Assembly: GCF_004296575.1 (NCBI RefSeq) | Contig: NZ_SAYT01000003.1 | Coordinates: 62,001 to 126,000, forward strand | Reading direction: 5' to 3' | DNA: 64,000 nt | Origin: Dyella amyloliquefaciens | Lineage (GTDB): Bacteria; Pseudomonadota; Gammaproteobacteria; Xanthomonadales; Rhodanobacteraceae | Shown here: positions 36,163 through 44,568 of the stretch, in pieces | Layout of the letters: every line of letters starts with the position of its first letter | Position numbering within the stretch: the stretch's first letter is position 1 | Notes under the pieces: generated by a model | What the model was told of the DNA's origin: nothing | What the model saw: only the letters and a program-made list of their open reading frames with translations | Databases searched by the model: none | Position numbers and translations under genes: made by a program

Positions 36163-37874
36163 AGTCGCTGCGGCTTCGTCGCCGCGTGCCGCAGGGCACG
36201 CCCGGTGGCTGGAGTGACGCAGTCCATCCGGTGGTGCGGCAGGTGTACGCCGCGCGTGGCGTGCTCTCGCCGGAGCAGGCCGAGTATCGACTCGCAAGAT
36301 TGCTATCGCCTCAGCAACTGGGCGGCATGAAGGAAGCGGTCGCCCTGCTGGTCGAGGCGATCCGCGGTGACTGGCACATCACGATCGCCGGTGACTACGA
36401 CTGCGACGGTGCCACGGGTACGGCCGTTGCCGTGCGCGGCCTGCGCCTGCTGGGTGCGAAGCGCGTGGATTACGTCGTGCCCAATCGTTTCATACACGGT
36501 TATGGGTTGAGTCCCGCCCTGGTCGAGTCCCTCGAACCCAAACCCCAACTCATCGTCACCGTGGACAACGGCGTGGCGAGCCTTGCAGGTGTCGCGGTGG
36601 CGCAGGCGCAGGGCATTCGCGTGATCGTTACCGATCATCATCTTCCCGGCGAACAGTTGCCCGCGGCCGATGCCATGGTCAATCCGAATCTTGCCGACGA
36701 TGCATTCCCCAGCAAGGCGCTGGCGGGCGTCGGCGTGATGTTCTACCTGTTGATGGCCTTGCGTGGCGCGCTGCGCGAGCAGGGGGCGTTCGCGGCAGGA
36801 AGCGAACCGGATCTTTCCACGCTGCTCGACCTGGTGGCGGTCGGCACCGTAGCGGACCTCGTGCCGCTCGACTTCAACAATCGCGTCCTGGTCGAAGCAG
36901 GCTTGCGGCGACTGCGCAGCGGCCACGGCTGCGCCGGCGTCAGCGCGCTGGTCGAGGCAAGCTCGCGTGGTCTTGCCACGCTGTGCGCGAGCGACCTTGG
37001 CTACGCCATTGGTCCGCGCCTCAATGCAGCGGGCCGGCTCGAGGACATGCGCATCGGCGTGGAATGCCTGCTCACCGACGATATCGCCCAGGCCCGCCGT
37101 TATGCGGAGCTGCTGAGTTCGATCAACCAGGAGCGCCGCGAATTGCAGGCGACGATGGTGGCCGAGGCGGAAACGATGCTGACGTATGCGGTGGAAACCG
37201 ATGCGGTCGGCGTGGCGCTCTATGAGCCGAGCTGGCACGCCGGCGTGGTGGGATTGGTGGCGTCCAAGCTGAAGGAGCGCCTGCACCGCCCGGTGATCGC
37301 CTTCGCTCCAGCCAGCGAAGACATGACCGACGAGTTGCGCGGCTCGGCCCGTTCCATTGCGGGTTTCCATATCCGCGATGCGCTGGCAATGATCGATGCG
37401 CGTCACCCGGGGCTGATCATTCGCTTTGGCGGTCACGCCATGGCGGCAGGCCTGAGCTTGCGAACGGAAGACTACGCGCGTTTCGCCGAGGCCTTCGATG
37501 CCATCGCGCGCGAGTGGCTCGACGAGGACCATCTGCAGGCCGTGCAGCTGACCGATGGCGAGCTGCCGGCGGGCGCGGCCACGCTGGAGCTAGCGCGCGA
37601 GCTGCGTGCGGCCGGGCCGTGGGGGCAGGCCTTTCCCGAGCCGTTGTTCGACAACGTCTTTGAATGCGCAAGCTGGCGCGTGATGGGCGAAAAGCATTTG
37701 CGCCTCAACCTGCGCGACCCGCGCGATGGCTCCGTGCACGATGCAGTGATGTTCAATGCCTACGAAGGCACGCCACCGCCGACGGTGTTGCGCGCCGTCT
37801 ACGAGCTGGTGATCAACGACTGGCAGGGAAGGGAAAGCGCCCGCCTGCTGCTTCGATACATCGAAGCGATCTAG
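36159..37874 (+). CDS. recJ: Single-stranded-DNA-specific exonuclease RecJ
   Basis: A 571-residue 5'-3' exonuclease of the DHH family used in recombination and mismatch/base-excision repair. The first catalytic motif is AGDYDCDGATG (residues 77-87), and DHH is in IVTDHHLPGEQLP with PNL following; NAAGRLEDM and the DHHA1 domain GVVGLVASKLKERLHRPVIAF / RFGGHAMAAGLSL come later. The ATG at 36159 overlaps the preceding stop. Its stop lies 4 bp from the stop of a convergent gene. Confidence 0.96.
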   Translation: MKSLRLRRRVPQGTPGGWSDAVHPVVRQVYAARGVLSPEQAEYRLARLLSPQQLGGMKEAVALLVEAIRGDWHITIAGDYDCDGATGTAVAVRGLRLLGAKRVDYVVPNRFIHGYGLSPALVESLEPKPQLIVTVDNGVASLAGVAVAQAQGIRVIVTDHHLPGEQLPAADAMVNPNLADDAFPSKALAGVGVMFYLLMALRGALREQGAFAAGSEPDLSTLLDLVAVGTVADLVPLDFNNRVLVEAGLRRLRSGHGCAGVSALVEASSRGLATLCASDLGYAIGPRLNAAGRLEDMRIGVECLLTDDIAQARRYAELLSSINQERRELQATMVAEAETMLTYAVETDAVGVALYEPSWHAGVVGLVASKLKERLHRPVIAFAPASEDMTDELRGSARSIAGFHIRDALAMIDARHPGLIIRFGGHAMAAGLSLRTEDYARFAEAFDAIAREWLDEDHLQAVQLTDGELPAGAATLELARELRAAGPWGQAFPEPLFDNVFECASWRVMGEKHLRLNLRDPRDGSVHDAVMFNAYEGTPPPTVLRAVYELVINDWQGRESARLLLRYIEAI

Positions 37875-37878
37875 CGCG

Positions 37879-39045
37879 TCAGATGATCATGCCGACCAGG
37901 TGGCTCAACAGCACCTTGGTCGGGATCACCGCAAGCCAGATCGGTGCAAAAGGCGCCAGCGTGGCGATTGCCACCGACGTTGCGACGCGGGGATCGAACA
38001 GCGTGGGCTGCATGGCATAGACATTGGAGGCCACGCCGTACAGATCAGTGGTGGCCGAAAAGTCGGGTTCGCCCAACGCCGACGCATCGATGGTTTTGTC
38101 ACGGGCCAGCCATTTGTCTTCGAACTCCGCACCCACGCGCCGTACCAGGGCGCCGTACTCGAACACGCCGCGCCGCCGCGTGAGCATCAGCAGGCGGGCA
38201 AAGAGCAGGGGCGGGCTGACCAGAAGGGCCACCACCACGATGGCCGTCGCCACCGGTACGGCGATGTGGTTCATCGGATCGAGGTGCAAATGGATCACTT
38301 CGTTGCCCAGCGTGCCTGCCGCCAGAACACCGATGGCGAAGGCCAACGGCGCGAAGATGCGCGGCGAGAGCGCGACGAATTCCAGCCCTGCCGCCTTGTC
38401 CGGGTGCGAGGGTACGAGACGCAGATCCATTCGTGACAGCAGATGAAGGAAACGCATCCATACGCCGATCCGCCATACCCAGCTGAGAATGAGGCCAAGC
38501 ACCAGCGGTGCGCTCACCAGCAGGTACCACCAGCCTGCTGCCGAGAGATGGAGCGTCCCTTCCGCGTGCTGCCAGTCCAGCAGTGCTTCGGGTGATATGG
38601 TCAGGGCGATAGCCAGCACCAGTGCGTAGACCACGATGGCCATGCCAACCGAGGGCCACACGCCCAGGCTCAATCGCCGCGCCGATGCGATGGCCTCGTC
38701 GAAACGCGGCTGGTCGCGGGGAATAACCAGGCCGGAATGCACGAAGTACTGCGCGATCGCATCCAGCCGCGGCAGGATGATGTAGTCGGACAGGATCAGG
38801 ATGGGCACCGCAATCAGAAAGCGCGCATAGGCGGCCACGTCGGTGAAGAAACTCGCCGATGATGGGCGCTGGAGAATCAGCCATTGCAGCAGGCACAGCA
38901 GGGCCAGCGGCAACCAGCCGATGGCCACTGCCAGCATGATGCGCCGTGATGCCTGTGCCCGGTGTTCCGGTTTGATCAGGCGCATCCGCCTGAGCACGGT
39001 GACATGACGCGGCTCGTCGAAAATGCTCTGGCCGTCGTCAGTCAT
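37879..39045 (-). CDS. Polytopic membrane protein of unknown function
   Basis: 388 residues with about eight predicted membrane segments (RIMLAVAIGWLPLALLCLLQWL; FLIAVPILILSDYIILP; SVGMAIVVYALVLAIALTI; WYLLVSAPLVLGLILSWVW; APLAFAIGVLAAGTLG; VPVATAIVVVALLVSPPLL; C-terminal helix). Charged loops are rich in Arg, and HPDKAAGLEFVA lies between two helices. I recognise no transporter signature. It sits 35 bp downstream of the barrel-protein gene on the same strand, so it is probably in the same transcript and, by inference, under the GTA-N4-TAC site at 40016-40025. Confidence 0.7.
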   Translation of the reverse strand: MTDDGQSIFDEPRHVTVLRRMRLIKPEHRAQASRRIMLAVAIGWLPLALLCLLQWLILQRPSSASFFTDVAAYARFLIAVPILILSDYIILPRLDAIAQYFVHSGLVIPRDQPRFDEAIASARRLSLGVWPSVGMAIVVYALVLAIALTISPEALLDWQHAEGTLHLSAAGWWYLLVSAPLVLGLILSWVWRIGVWMRFLHLLSRMDLRLVPSHPDKAAGLEFVALSPRIFAPLAFAIGVLAAGTLGNEVIHLHLDPMNHIAVPVATAIVVVALLVSPPLLFARLLMLTRRRGVFEYGALVRRVGAEFEDKWLARDKTIDASALGEPDFSATTDLYGVASNVYAMQPTLFDPRVATSVAIATLAPFAPIWLAVIPTKVLLSHLVGMII

Positions 39046-39080
39046 TGAGTGGAGCTCCTGGGTGTCACGGTTCCCGGCGA

Positions 39081-39929
39081 TCAGAAATTCCAGTTCACGC
39101 TGAAGGTCGGGCCGCTCAGGTTAAGTTCCTTGATGAACTTGTTGTCGCCGCTCTGGCTGTACTTGATGTCGCGGTAACTCAGGGCGATGTCACCCCAGTC
39201 GTAGCCGTAGGCAATGCCGAAGCTGAGCTTGTAGGTCGTATCGGAGCTGCCTGCGCCCACGTCCAGGTAGTAGGGCATGAACCAGCGCTTGCTTTCGAAC
39301 GGTGACCAGTTGCCGCGTATCCCCACGATGCCATCGGTGACGTGCATCTGGTTGTTCAAATGGCCATCCGTCGCGATGTTGATATTGCCGGCGTTGCCGT
39401 TGAGCGTGAAGTTCCAGTTGAGGTTGCCCTTGAGCCACAGATAGCGCACGCCGAATATCAGGTCGATGAAGCCCTGGCCGGTGTGCGACAAGGTGTACAG
39501 GCCGGCGAAATTGACCATGCCACCCTTCAATCCCCAGCGGGTATCCAGGTTCGCATTGGCACCAAAGCGTTCCCCGCCGATATTGGTGAAGCGCCCCTGC
39601 TCGTTACTGAACTTCACCCAGTCGATATCGCCATACATGCCCCAGTCGCCCTTGCGCAGCGTTCCGTCAAGCATGAAGGCGCCGCTCAGGTAGGAGAAGA
39701 TGTTGTTGTCCGTCTTCTGCTGGACTTCGCCGCCGCTGTTTGGGAGCTGATAACGGGTTTCCGCACTGATGCCAGGCAGCCACACATAGGGTTCGATGTT
39801 TCCATGCCAGTTGCCGTCCCAGAAGTCCGAGGTGTCGGCATGTGCAGCGGGAGCGGCCAACCCGGTGGCAAGCGCCACGCCGAGAGCCATCATGGAAAAC
39901 CTGGGAAGCAGAGCGACGACGCGGCGCAT
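39081..39929 (-). CDS. Outer-membrane beta-barrel protein
   Basis: 282 residues with a signal peptide (FSMMALGVALATGLAAPAAHA). The mature part is a run of alternating amphipathic strands (HGNIEPYVWLPGISAETRY, WGMYGDIDWVKFSNEQG, GFIDLIFGVRYLWLKGN) and ends in SVNWNF with a terminal Phe, the recognition signal for BAM insertion. It is probably a 12-strand barrel; the cargo is unknown. ATG 39929 starts the signal peptide; the frame upstream passes through the regulatory region. It is the first gene of a two-gene unit with the membrane protein at 37879, transcribed away from the DUF3300 gene. Confidence 0.8.
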   Translation of the reverse strand: MRRVVALLPRFSMMALGVALATGLAAPAAHADTSDFWDGNWHGNIEPYVWLPGISAETRYQLPNSGGEVQQKTDNNIFSYLSGAFMLDGTLRKGDWGMYGDIDWVKFSNEQGRFTNIGGERFGANANLDTRWGLKGGMVNFAGLYTLSHTGQGFIDLIFGVRYLWLKGNLNWNFTLNGNAGNINIATDGHLNNQMHVTDGIVGIRGNWSPFESKRWFMPYYLDVGAGSSDTTYKLSFGIAYGYDWGDIALSYRDIKYSQSGDNKFIKELNLSGPTFSVNWNF

Positions 39930-39994
39930 GGCGAATGCTCTCCTGGGAATGGGTGCGCTTATGTTGGAACGTTTCCCAGCCGCCACACAGCGAA

Positions 39995-40027
39995 CTATTA
40001 CGTACCCGCTGCTGCGTAATTTTACGG
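39995..40027 (-). promoter_or_regulatory. GTA-N4-TAC site and -10 element facing the beta-barrel gene
   Basis: Read on the minus strand, CGTAAAATTACGCAG (dyad 40025-40016) is followed 18 bp after the first base of TAC by TAATAG (40000-39995). The site starts 96 bp before the ATG at 39929. It matches the sites upstream of the other cluster genes in sequence and geometry. Confidence 0.6.
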
Positions 40028-40063
40028 AGGCCCAGCGTCGCAAGTTTGCGCGCATCGTGGCTA

Positions 40064-40096
40064 GGTAGATTTACGTAGCGTTGCTACCGCATAAAT
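40064..40096 (+). promoter_or_regulatory. GTA-N4-TAC site and -10 element facing the DUF3300 gene
   Basis: GGTAGATTTACGTAGCG has GTA at 40065-40067 and TAC at 40072-40074; an ATAAAT hexamer lies at 40091-40096. The site starts 100 bp before the ATG at 40165. It is in back-to-back orientation with the minus-strand site 40 bp to the left. Confidence 0.62.
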
Positions 40097-40164
40097 GCAG
40101 TGGTCAACCGAGCCCCCGAAGAGTCAAGCTGATACAAGCGCGATGGCGGCATGGGAGCAGCACC

Positions 40165-41631
40165 ATGAAGACGACGATGCGTTTTGGATTCCTGCGGACA
40201 TGCCTTTGGTGTTTTGCGTCGGTTCCGATCGCCGTGTCGGGTATGGCCCAGGCACAGACGAGCCAGGCGCAGCCCCAGGGCCAAAGCCAGGCTCAGAGTC
40301 AGAGCCAGCAGATCTACAACAAGCAACAACTCGACCAGATGCTCGCCCCCGTGGCGCTGTATCCGGATGCGCTGCTCTCCCAGATCTTCATGGCCACGAC
40401 CTATCCCAGCGATGTCGCCGAGGCGGCCGACTGGTCGGCGGCCAACACCAAGGTGAAGGGTGACGATGCGGTCAAGCAGGTGAACACCAAGCCCTGGGAC
40501 CCCAGCGTGCAATCGCTGGTGGCCTTCCCGCAGGTGCTGGCCCAGATGAAGGCGCATCCGGACTGGGTGCAGAACGTGGGTGACGCCTTTCTCGCCCAGC
40601 CGGACGACGTGATGGCGTCGGTGCAGCGTCTGCGCTCGCAGGCCAAGTCAGCGGGCAGCCTCAAGTCGAATGAACAACAGAAGGTGACGGAGCAGGCGGC
40701 ACCGCCGGGATCGAGCGAGGGCACCACCATCATCCAGATCGAACCGTCGAATCCGGAAGTGGTGTACGTGCCGCAGTACAACCCGACCGTGGTGTACGGC
40801 TCCTGGCCTTACCCGTCTTACCCGCCGACCTATTGGCCGCCGCCGTACGGTTACTACCCTGGTTACTATCCGGGGCAGGCCTTGGCCGCTGGCTTGGCCT
40901 TCGGCGTGGGCATCGCCGTCACCGGCGCGTTGTGGGGTGGCTTCAACTGGGGCCATGGCGACGTCAACGTCAACGTCAATCGCTACAACAGCGTCAACAA
41001 CGTCAACAATCGCATGTCCGGCAATGGCAACCAGCGCTGGAACCACAACCCGGACAACCGGCGAGGAACGCCGTACCGCGACCAGGGCAGTCGGCAACGC
41101 TTCGACCAGGGGCGTGGTGGCTCGCAGCAACGCGAAGCGTTCCGCGGCCGCGACACGCAGAGGGACGCCAGCCGCCAGAACGCATTGGGCAGCTTCGACC
41201 GCAGCACCGGCAACGGCTCGTCCATGGCAGCGCGGCGTGGTGCCGGGCAGACCGGTGACGCACTGAATCGCCCGTCCGCCGGCAACCGTGGTGGACAGGG
41301 AGTGGGCGGTGGCGCCGACCGGGGCAATATCGGCGGTGGTAATCGCCAGGGCGGTGACTTTGGTGGCGGCAACCGCCAGGGCGCGGCCGGAGGCAACCGC
41401 CAGGGTGGTGGCGACTTTGGTGGCCGGCAGCAAGGCAGCAGCGCGCGCAACAACGCCTTCAGTGGTTCGCAGTCACCTGGATCGTCACGCTCGCAGATGA
41501 ATCGTGGGCAGAGCAGCCAACGGTCGATGTCCCAGTCTCGTGGTGCCGGCGGCGGTGGCGGCCGGCAGATGTCGCGTCCAGCGCCCAGCCGGGGCGGTGG
41601 TGGTGGTGGCCGTCGTCGCATAGGAGACTGA
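40165..41631 (+). CDS. Secreted DUF3300 protein with Gly/Asn/Arg/Gln-rich tail
   Basis: 488 residues with a signal peptide (TCLWCFASVPIAVSGMAQA). A Gln/Ser-rich spacer is followed by the DUF3300 domain: QLDQMLAPVALYPDALLSQI, TYPSDVAEAADWSAAN and DPSVQSLVAFPQVLAQM; VVYVPQYNPTVVYGSWPYP and a Tyr/Pro-rich strand follow. Then comes one hydrophobic stretch (ALAAGLAFGVGIAVTGALWG). The C-terminal 190 residues are disordered, with NRQGG-type repeats and many Arg. The function is unknown; it is exported and likely envelope- or surface-associated. The start was placed at the signal peptide. The DUF2950 gene follows after 2 bp; the two families frequently occur side by side. Confidence 0.85.
   Translation: MKTTMRFGFLRTCLWCFASVPIAVSGMAQAQTSQAQPQGQSQAQSQSQQIYNKQQLDQMLAPVALYPDALLSQIFMATTYPSDVAEAADWSAANTKVKGDDAVKQVNTKPWDPSVQSLVAFPQVLAQMKAHPDWVQNVGDAFLAQPDDVMASVQRLRSQAKSAGSLKSNEQQKVTEQAAPPGSSEGTTIIQIEPSNPEVVYVPQYNPTVVYGSWPYPSYPPTYWPPPYGYYPGYYPGQALAAGLAFGVGIAVTGALWGGFNWGHGDVNVNVNRYNSVNNVNNRMSGNGNQRWNHNPDNRRGTPYRDQGSRQRFDQGRGGSQQREAFRGRDTQRDASRQNALGSFDRSTGNGSSMAARRGAGQTGDALNRPSAGNRGGQGVGGGADRGNIGGGNRQGGDFGGGNRQGAAGGNRQGGGDFGGRQQGSSARNNAFSGSQSPGSSRSQMNRGQSSQRSMSQSRGAGGGGGRQMSRPAPSRGGGGGGRRRIGD
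41333..41440 (+). repeat. Degenerate tandem repeats encoding Gly/Asn/Arg/Gln units
   Basis: Imperfect direct repeats around ggcaaccgccaggg and gactttggtgg inside the 3' part of the DUF3300 gene encode units like GGNRQGGDFG. Such units can expand or contract, so the tail length may vary between strains. Confidence 0.6.
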
Positions 41632-41633
41632 CC

Positions 41634-42533
41634 ATGAATCGCAATCCATGGGCACTTCGCCTCGCTCTCGCGCTGACCTTGTGGTCAGGCTGCACGGTCT
41701 CCTCGCTGGTACTCGCGCAGGAAGCCAATTATCCGTCGGCCGACGCGGCATCCACGGCGTTCGTGAAGGCGTTGCGCGACAACGACAAGGATGCGCTCGC
41801 CAAGGTGCTGGGTGCGGACTGGAAGGATTACATTCCCACCGAAGGTATCGATCGCGACGACGTGGACCTGTTCCTCAAGCGCTACGACGAAAGCCATCGC
41901 ATCGATACGGCGGATGGTGCGACGCATCTGGTTGTCGGTTCGGAAAACTGGGTGTTGCCGCTCCCCCTTGCCCAGGACAAGGAAGGCTGGCATTTCGACC
42001 TGAAGAAGGGCGCGGAAGAAATCCGCGTTCGCCGTATCGGCGCGAATGAGTTGGCGACAGAGCAGGCGATGCTTGCCTACTACGACGCCCAGCGCGAATA
42101 CGCCACGCAGGATCGCGACGGTGACAAGGTGCTGCAGTACGCGCAGAAGCTCAGGAGCAGCCCCGGCAAGCAGGATGGCCTTTACTGGCCGGTGACCGAT
42201 GACCAGCCGCAGAGCCCCCTGGGCGAGCGTTTCGTGGGGCAGGAACCCAAGGGCCCGGATTTCCATGGCTATCGCTATCGCATCCTCACCTCGCAAGGGC
42301 CGTCGGCCCCCGGCGGCGCCTACAACTACATCGTGGGCGGGCGCATGACGAGCGGCTTCGCGCTCGTTGCGTGGCCCTCTGAGTACGGTGAGACGGGCGT
42401 CATGAGTTTCATGGTGAGTCATGACGGCGAGGTGTTCGAGAAGGATCTCGGCAAGAACGGTGCGAGCATCGCGGAGTCGATGAAGTCCTTCGATCCCGAC
42501 AGTAGTTGGGAAGAGGTCAAGCAAGACCAGTGA
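41634..42533 (+). CDS. Secreted DUF2950 protein
   Basis: 299 residues with a signal peptide ending near SSLVLAQ. DUF2950 features are ANYPSADAASTAFVKALRDND, DLKKGAEEIRVRRIGANELAT, AYYDAQREYA, KQDGLYWPV and HGYRYRILTSQGPSAPGGAY, followed by GGRMTSGFALVAWPSEYG. It is a periplasmic or secreted protein of unknown function. It is translationally linked to the DUF3300 gene (2-bp gap) and presumably under the same GTA-N4-TAC promoter. Confidence 0.88.
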   Translation: MNRNPWALRLALALTLWSGCTVSSLVLAQEANYPSADAASTAFVKALRDNDKDALAKVLGADWKDYIPTEGIDRDDVDLFLKRYDESHRIDTADGATHLVVGSENWVLPLPLAQDKEGWHFDLKKGAEEIRVRRIGANELATEQAMLAYYDAQREYATQDRDGDKVLQYAQKLRSSPGKQDGLYWPVTDDQPQSPLGERFVGQEPKGPDFHGYRYRILTSQGPSAPGGAYNYIVGGRMTSGFALVAWPSEYGETGVMSFMVSHDGEVFEKDLGKNGASIAESMKSFDPDSSWEEVKQDQ

Positions 42534-42569
42534 TGGTCGGCGCGGCCCGCGAGGCGGGCGGCATCGTTA

Positions 42570-42602
42570 GGTAGTTCTACCTAGCCAACTACCGAGTAAT
42601 TG
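42570..42602 (+). promoter_or_regulatory. GTA-N4-TAC site and -10 element upstream of the Omp85-like gene
   Basis: GGTAGTTCTACCTAGCC contains a near-perfect dyad, GTA 42571-42573 and TAC 42578-42580, with TAATTG at 42597-42602. The ACTACCG between them recurs at the DUF3300 site as CTACCG at almost the same place. The implied transcription start near 42609 excludes the longest ORF start at 42607. Confidence 0.62.
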
Positions 42603-42753
42603 CGCTGTGCCCCATGGTCTCCATGGGGCAAGCTCGGCCTGCGTGTCGCTGACGCTGCTTCACCGAACGGAGCGGCATCCGCGCGAAGCGGATCGCCGCA
42701 CCGTATCGCGCATGCGCGCGCACCTGACATCGAACATGCCAGTGAGGGCAGGG

Positions 42754-44001
42754 ATGACACGCAAATACTCGGTTGCCTGGTGGTTTCCGGTGCTGCTGGC
42801 ATCGGCGTCGTTGCAGGCGCAGGTGGCTCCCGTGCAGGCCGGAGGCAGCGCGCCGGTGAACCGGGCGCCACTGCTCGCACAATCGGCCCCCGCTGCGCAG
42901 ACACCCGCCGACGCGCCCGTCGATCCGGATACCTCCTGGTGGGATCGGTTCAAGGACCCCAAGGATGGCGACATCGACATGTCGCGCTGGCTGCTGCAGC
43001 ACAAGGGTGCGCTGCTGGTGCCGATCATCATCACCGAGCCGGCCGTGGGTACCGGTGGCGGGCTGGCGGCGATGTTCTTTCGCCGACCCAAGCAGTCCGA
43101 AGAGTCCAAGGAGCGTGGCGACCGCATTCCTCCGGACATCTACGGCCTCGGTGGTTTCAAGACGGAGAACGGCACCTACGGCTATGGCCTGGGTGGCACC
43201 TTCCATTTCAAGGACGACACCTGGCGCTACGCCGCTCTTGTCGGCAAGGCGTCGGTCAATCTGGATTTCTATACACAGGGATTGCTGCAGGAGAGCCGCA
43301 AGATCGGCTACAACCTGGATGGTCTTTTTGCTTATCAGCAGGTATCGCGGCGCCTGGGGCACAGCGACTGGTTCGTGTCGGGGCGCTGGATCTACATGGA
43401 TCTCGACAGCCGGCTCAACCTGCAGAGCGACCAGCAGTATTTCCAGCCGAAGGACTTCGCCAGCCGCGCGTCCGGCCTGGGCCTCGGGCTCAGCTACGAC
43501 TCGCGCGACAACACGCTGACGCCATCGCGAGGCTGGCTGTGGCGGCTGGAAGGCACGTCGTATGCGCCTGCCTTCGGCAGCGACAACACATTCCAGACCT
43601 ACCGCACGCATGTCTACGGCTATCTGCCGATCGCCGAAAGCTGGGTGCTTGGTCTGCGTGCCGATGTCCGGTCCGCGCGAGGAGACACGCCGTTCTACCA
43701 GTTACCGTCGATCGACCTGCGTGGCATTTCCTATGGCCGTTACCAGGACGAAAACGTCGGCATGGTGGAGGCGGAACTGCGCTGGAATCTCACGCCGCGC
43801 TGGGCGCTGCTGGGCTTCGGCGGCGCAGGCAAGGCCTGGGGCCGTCGCCTGGATTTCGGGGACGCCAGCACGCACACCACGGAAGGCGTGGGGTTCCGCT
43901 ATCTGATAGCGCGGGCACTGGGCATGTATGTGGGGATCGACTGGGCACGCAGCGAAGACGACCACGCGTTCTACATCCAGGTTGGAAGCGCATGGCGTTG
44001 A
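42754..44001 (+). CDS. Omp85/surface-antigen (D15)-like beta-barrel protein without POTRA domains
   Basis: 415 residues. A signal peptide (AWWFPVLLASASLQAQ) and a short linker precede a 16-strand-like barrel: ITEPAVGTGGGLAAMFF, GLGGFKTENGTYGYGLGG, RASGLGLGLSYDSRDNTLTPSRGW and LLGFGGAGKAWGR. It resembles the C-terminal barrel of BamA/TamA-type surface antigens but is too short to hold POTRA repeats. ATG 42754, with agggcaggg upstream, begins the signal peptide; in-frame ATGs at 42712 and 42736 are alternatives. It likely forms an outer-membrane pore or handles lipid/protein at the outer membrane; the partner is unknown. Confidence 0.78.
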   Translation: MTRKYSVAWWFPVLLASASLQAQVAPVQAGGSAPVNRAPLLAQSAPAAQTPADAPVDPDTSWWDRFKDPKDGDIDMSRWLLQHKGALLVPIIITEPAVGTGGGLAAMFFRRPKQSEESKERGDRIPPDIYGLGGFKTENGTYGYGLGGTFHFKDDTWRYAALVGKASVNLDFYTQGLLQESRKIGYNLDGLFAYQQVSRRLGHSDWFVSGRWIYMDLDSRLNLQSDQQYFQPKDFASRASGLGLGLSYDSRDNTLTPSRGWLWRLEGTSYAPAFGSDNTFQTYRTHVYGYLPIAESWVLGLRADVRSARGDTPFYQLPSIDLRGISYGRYQDENVGMVEAELRWNLTPRWALLGFGGAGKAWGRRLDFGDASTHTTEGVGFRYLIARALGMYVGIDWARSEDDHAFYIQVGSAWR

Positions 44002-44035
44002 ATCGCCGCCGCCATGCGCTGCAACCCGTCCCGCC

Positions 44036-44503
44036 TCAGCTGATCGTGTAGCCCTTGCCCTTCATGCAGGCGCCGTAGGCCGAGCCAACGTTGGCGGCGT
44101 TGTTGCTCTGCGTCTGCGCCGCGGCGGCGTTCTGCTCGCGCCGCTGCTGGCGTGCACGCATGCCGCCCGCCACCACGCCAGCCGTGGCACCCACGGCCGC
44201 GCCATGGCCGGCATCGTCATTGGCCACGCCGCCGATCACGGCGCCGGCGGCTGCGCCGCGCGCTGCTCCGGCAACGCGCTGTCCTCCGCCGACCGCAGGC
44301 CCGGTCTGCTGCTGCGGCACTGCCTGCGTCGGTGCATTGCTCTGCGCCCACGACATGCAGGCGCTCTTGTCGGCTTGTTGCTGGTTGGCGTCCTGCCCCT
44401 GTGCCGGATAGGCCACCGGCATCGGTGGCGCCTGCTGGGCCAGGGCGGCCGTGGCAACGGCGCAGCAGCTGAGGGTAACGAGACGGGCGATTACGTTGTT
44501 CAT
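44036..44503 (-). CDS. Exported glycine-zipper protein
   Basis: 155 residues with a signal peptide (ARLVTLSCCAVATAALAQ). A Gln-rich region is followed by a glycine-zipper stretch, AARGAAAGAVIGGVANDD / GAAVGATAGVVAGGMRAR, as in YMGG-like/OmpA-linked envelope proteins. Two isolated cysteines (SACMSWAQ and GACMKGKGY) could form a disulfide. It lies 65 bp downstream of a lipoprotein gene and 3'-to-3' with the Omp85-like gene. The role is unknown; glycine zippers usually drive membrane insertion. Confidence 0.75.
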   Translation of the reverse strand: MNNVIARLVTLSCCAVATAALAQQAPPMPVAYPAQGQDANQQQADKSACMSWAQSNAPTQAVPQQQTGPAVGGGQRVAGAARGAAAGAVIGGVANDDAGHGAAVGATAGVVAGGMRARQQRREQNAAAAQTQSNNAANVGSAYGACMKGKGYTIS

Positions 44504-44568
44504 GGTGGCGCTCCGTGGGAAGAGAAGAGCGCGATGGCGACGGAAGAAAGCGACGCCACCGCTTCAGC

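Noticed and set aside
42607-42753. Longer start of the Omp85-like gene at 42607
   Set aside because: It would precede or coincide with the predicted transcript start; the signal peptide begins at 42754.
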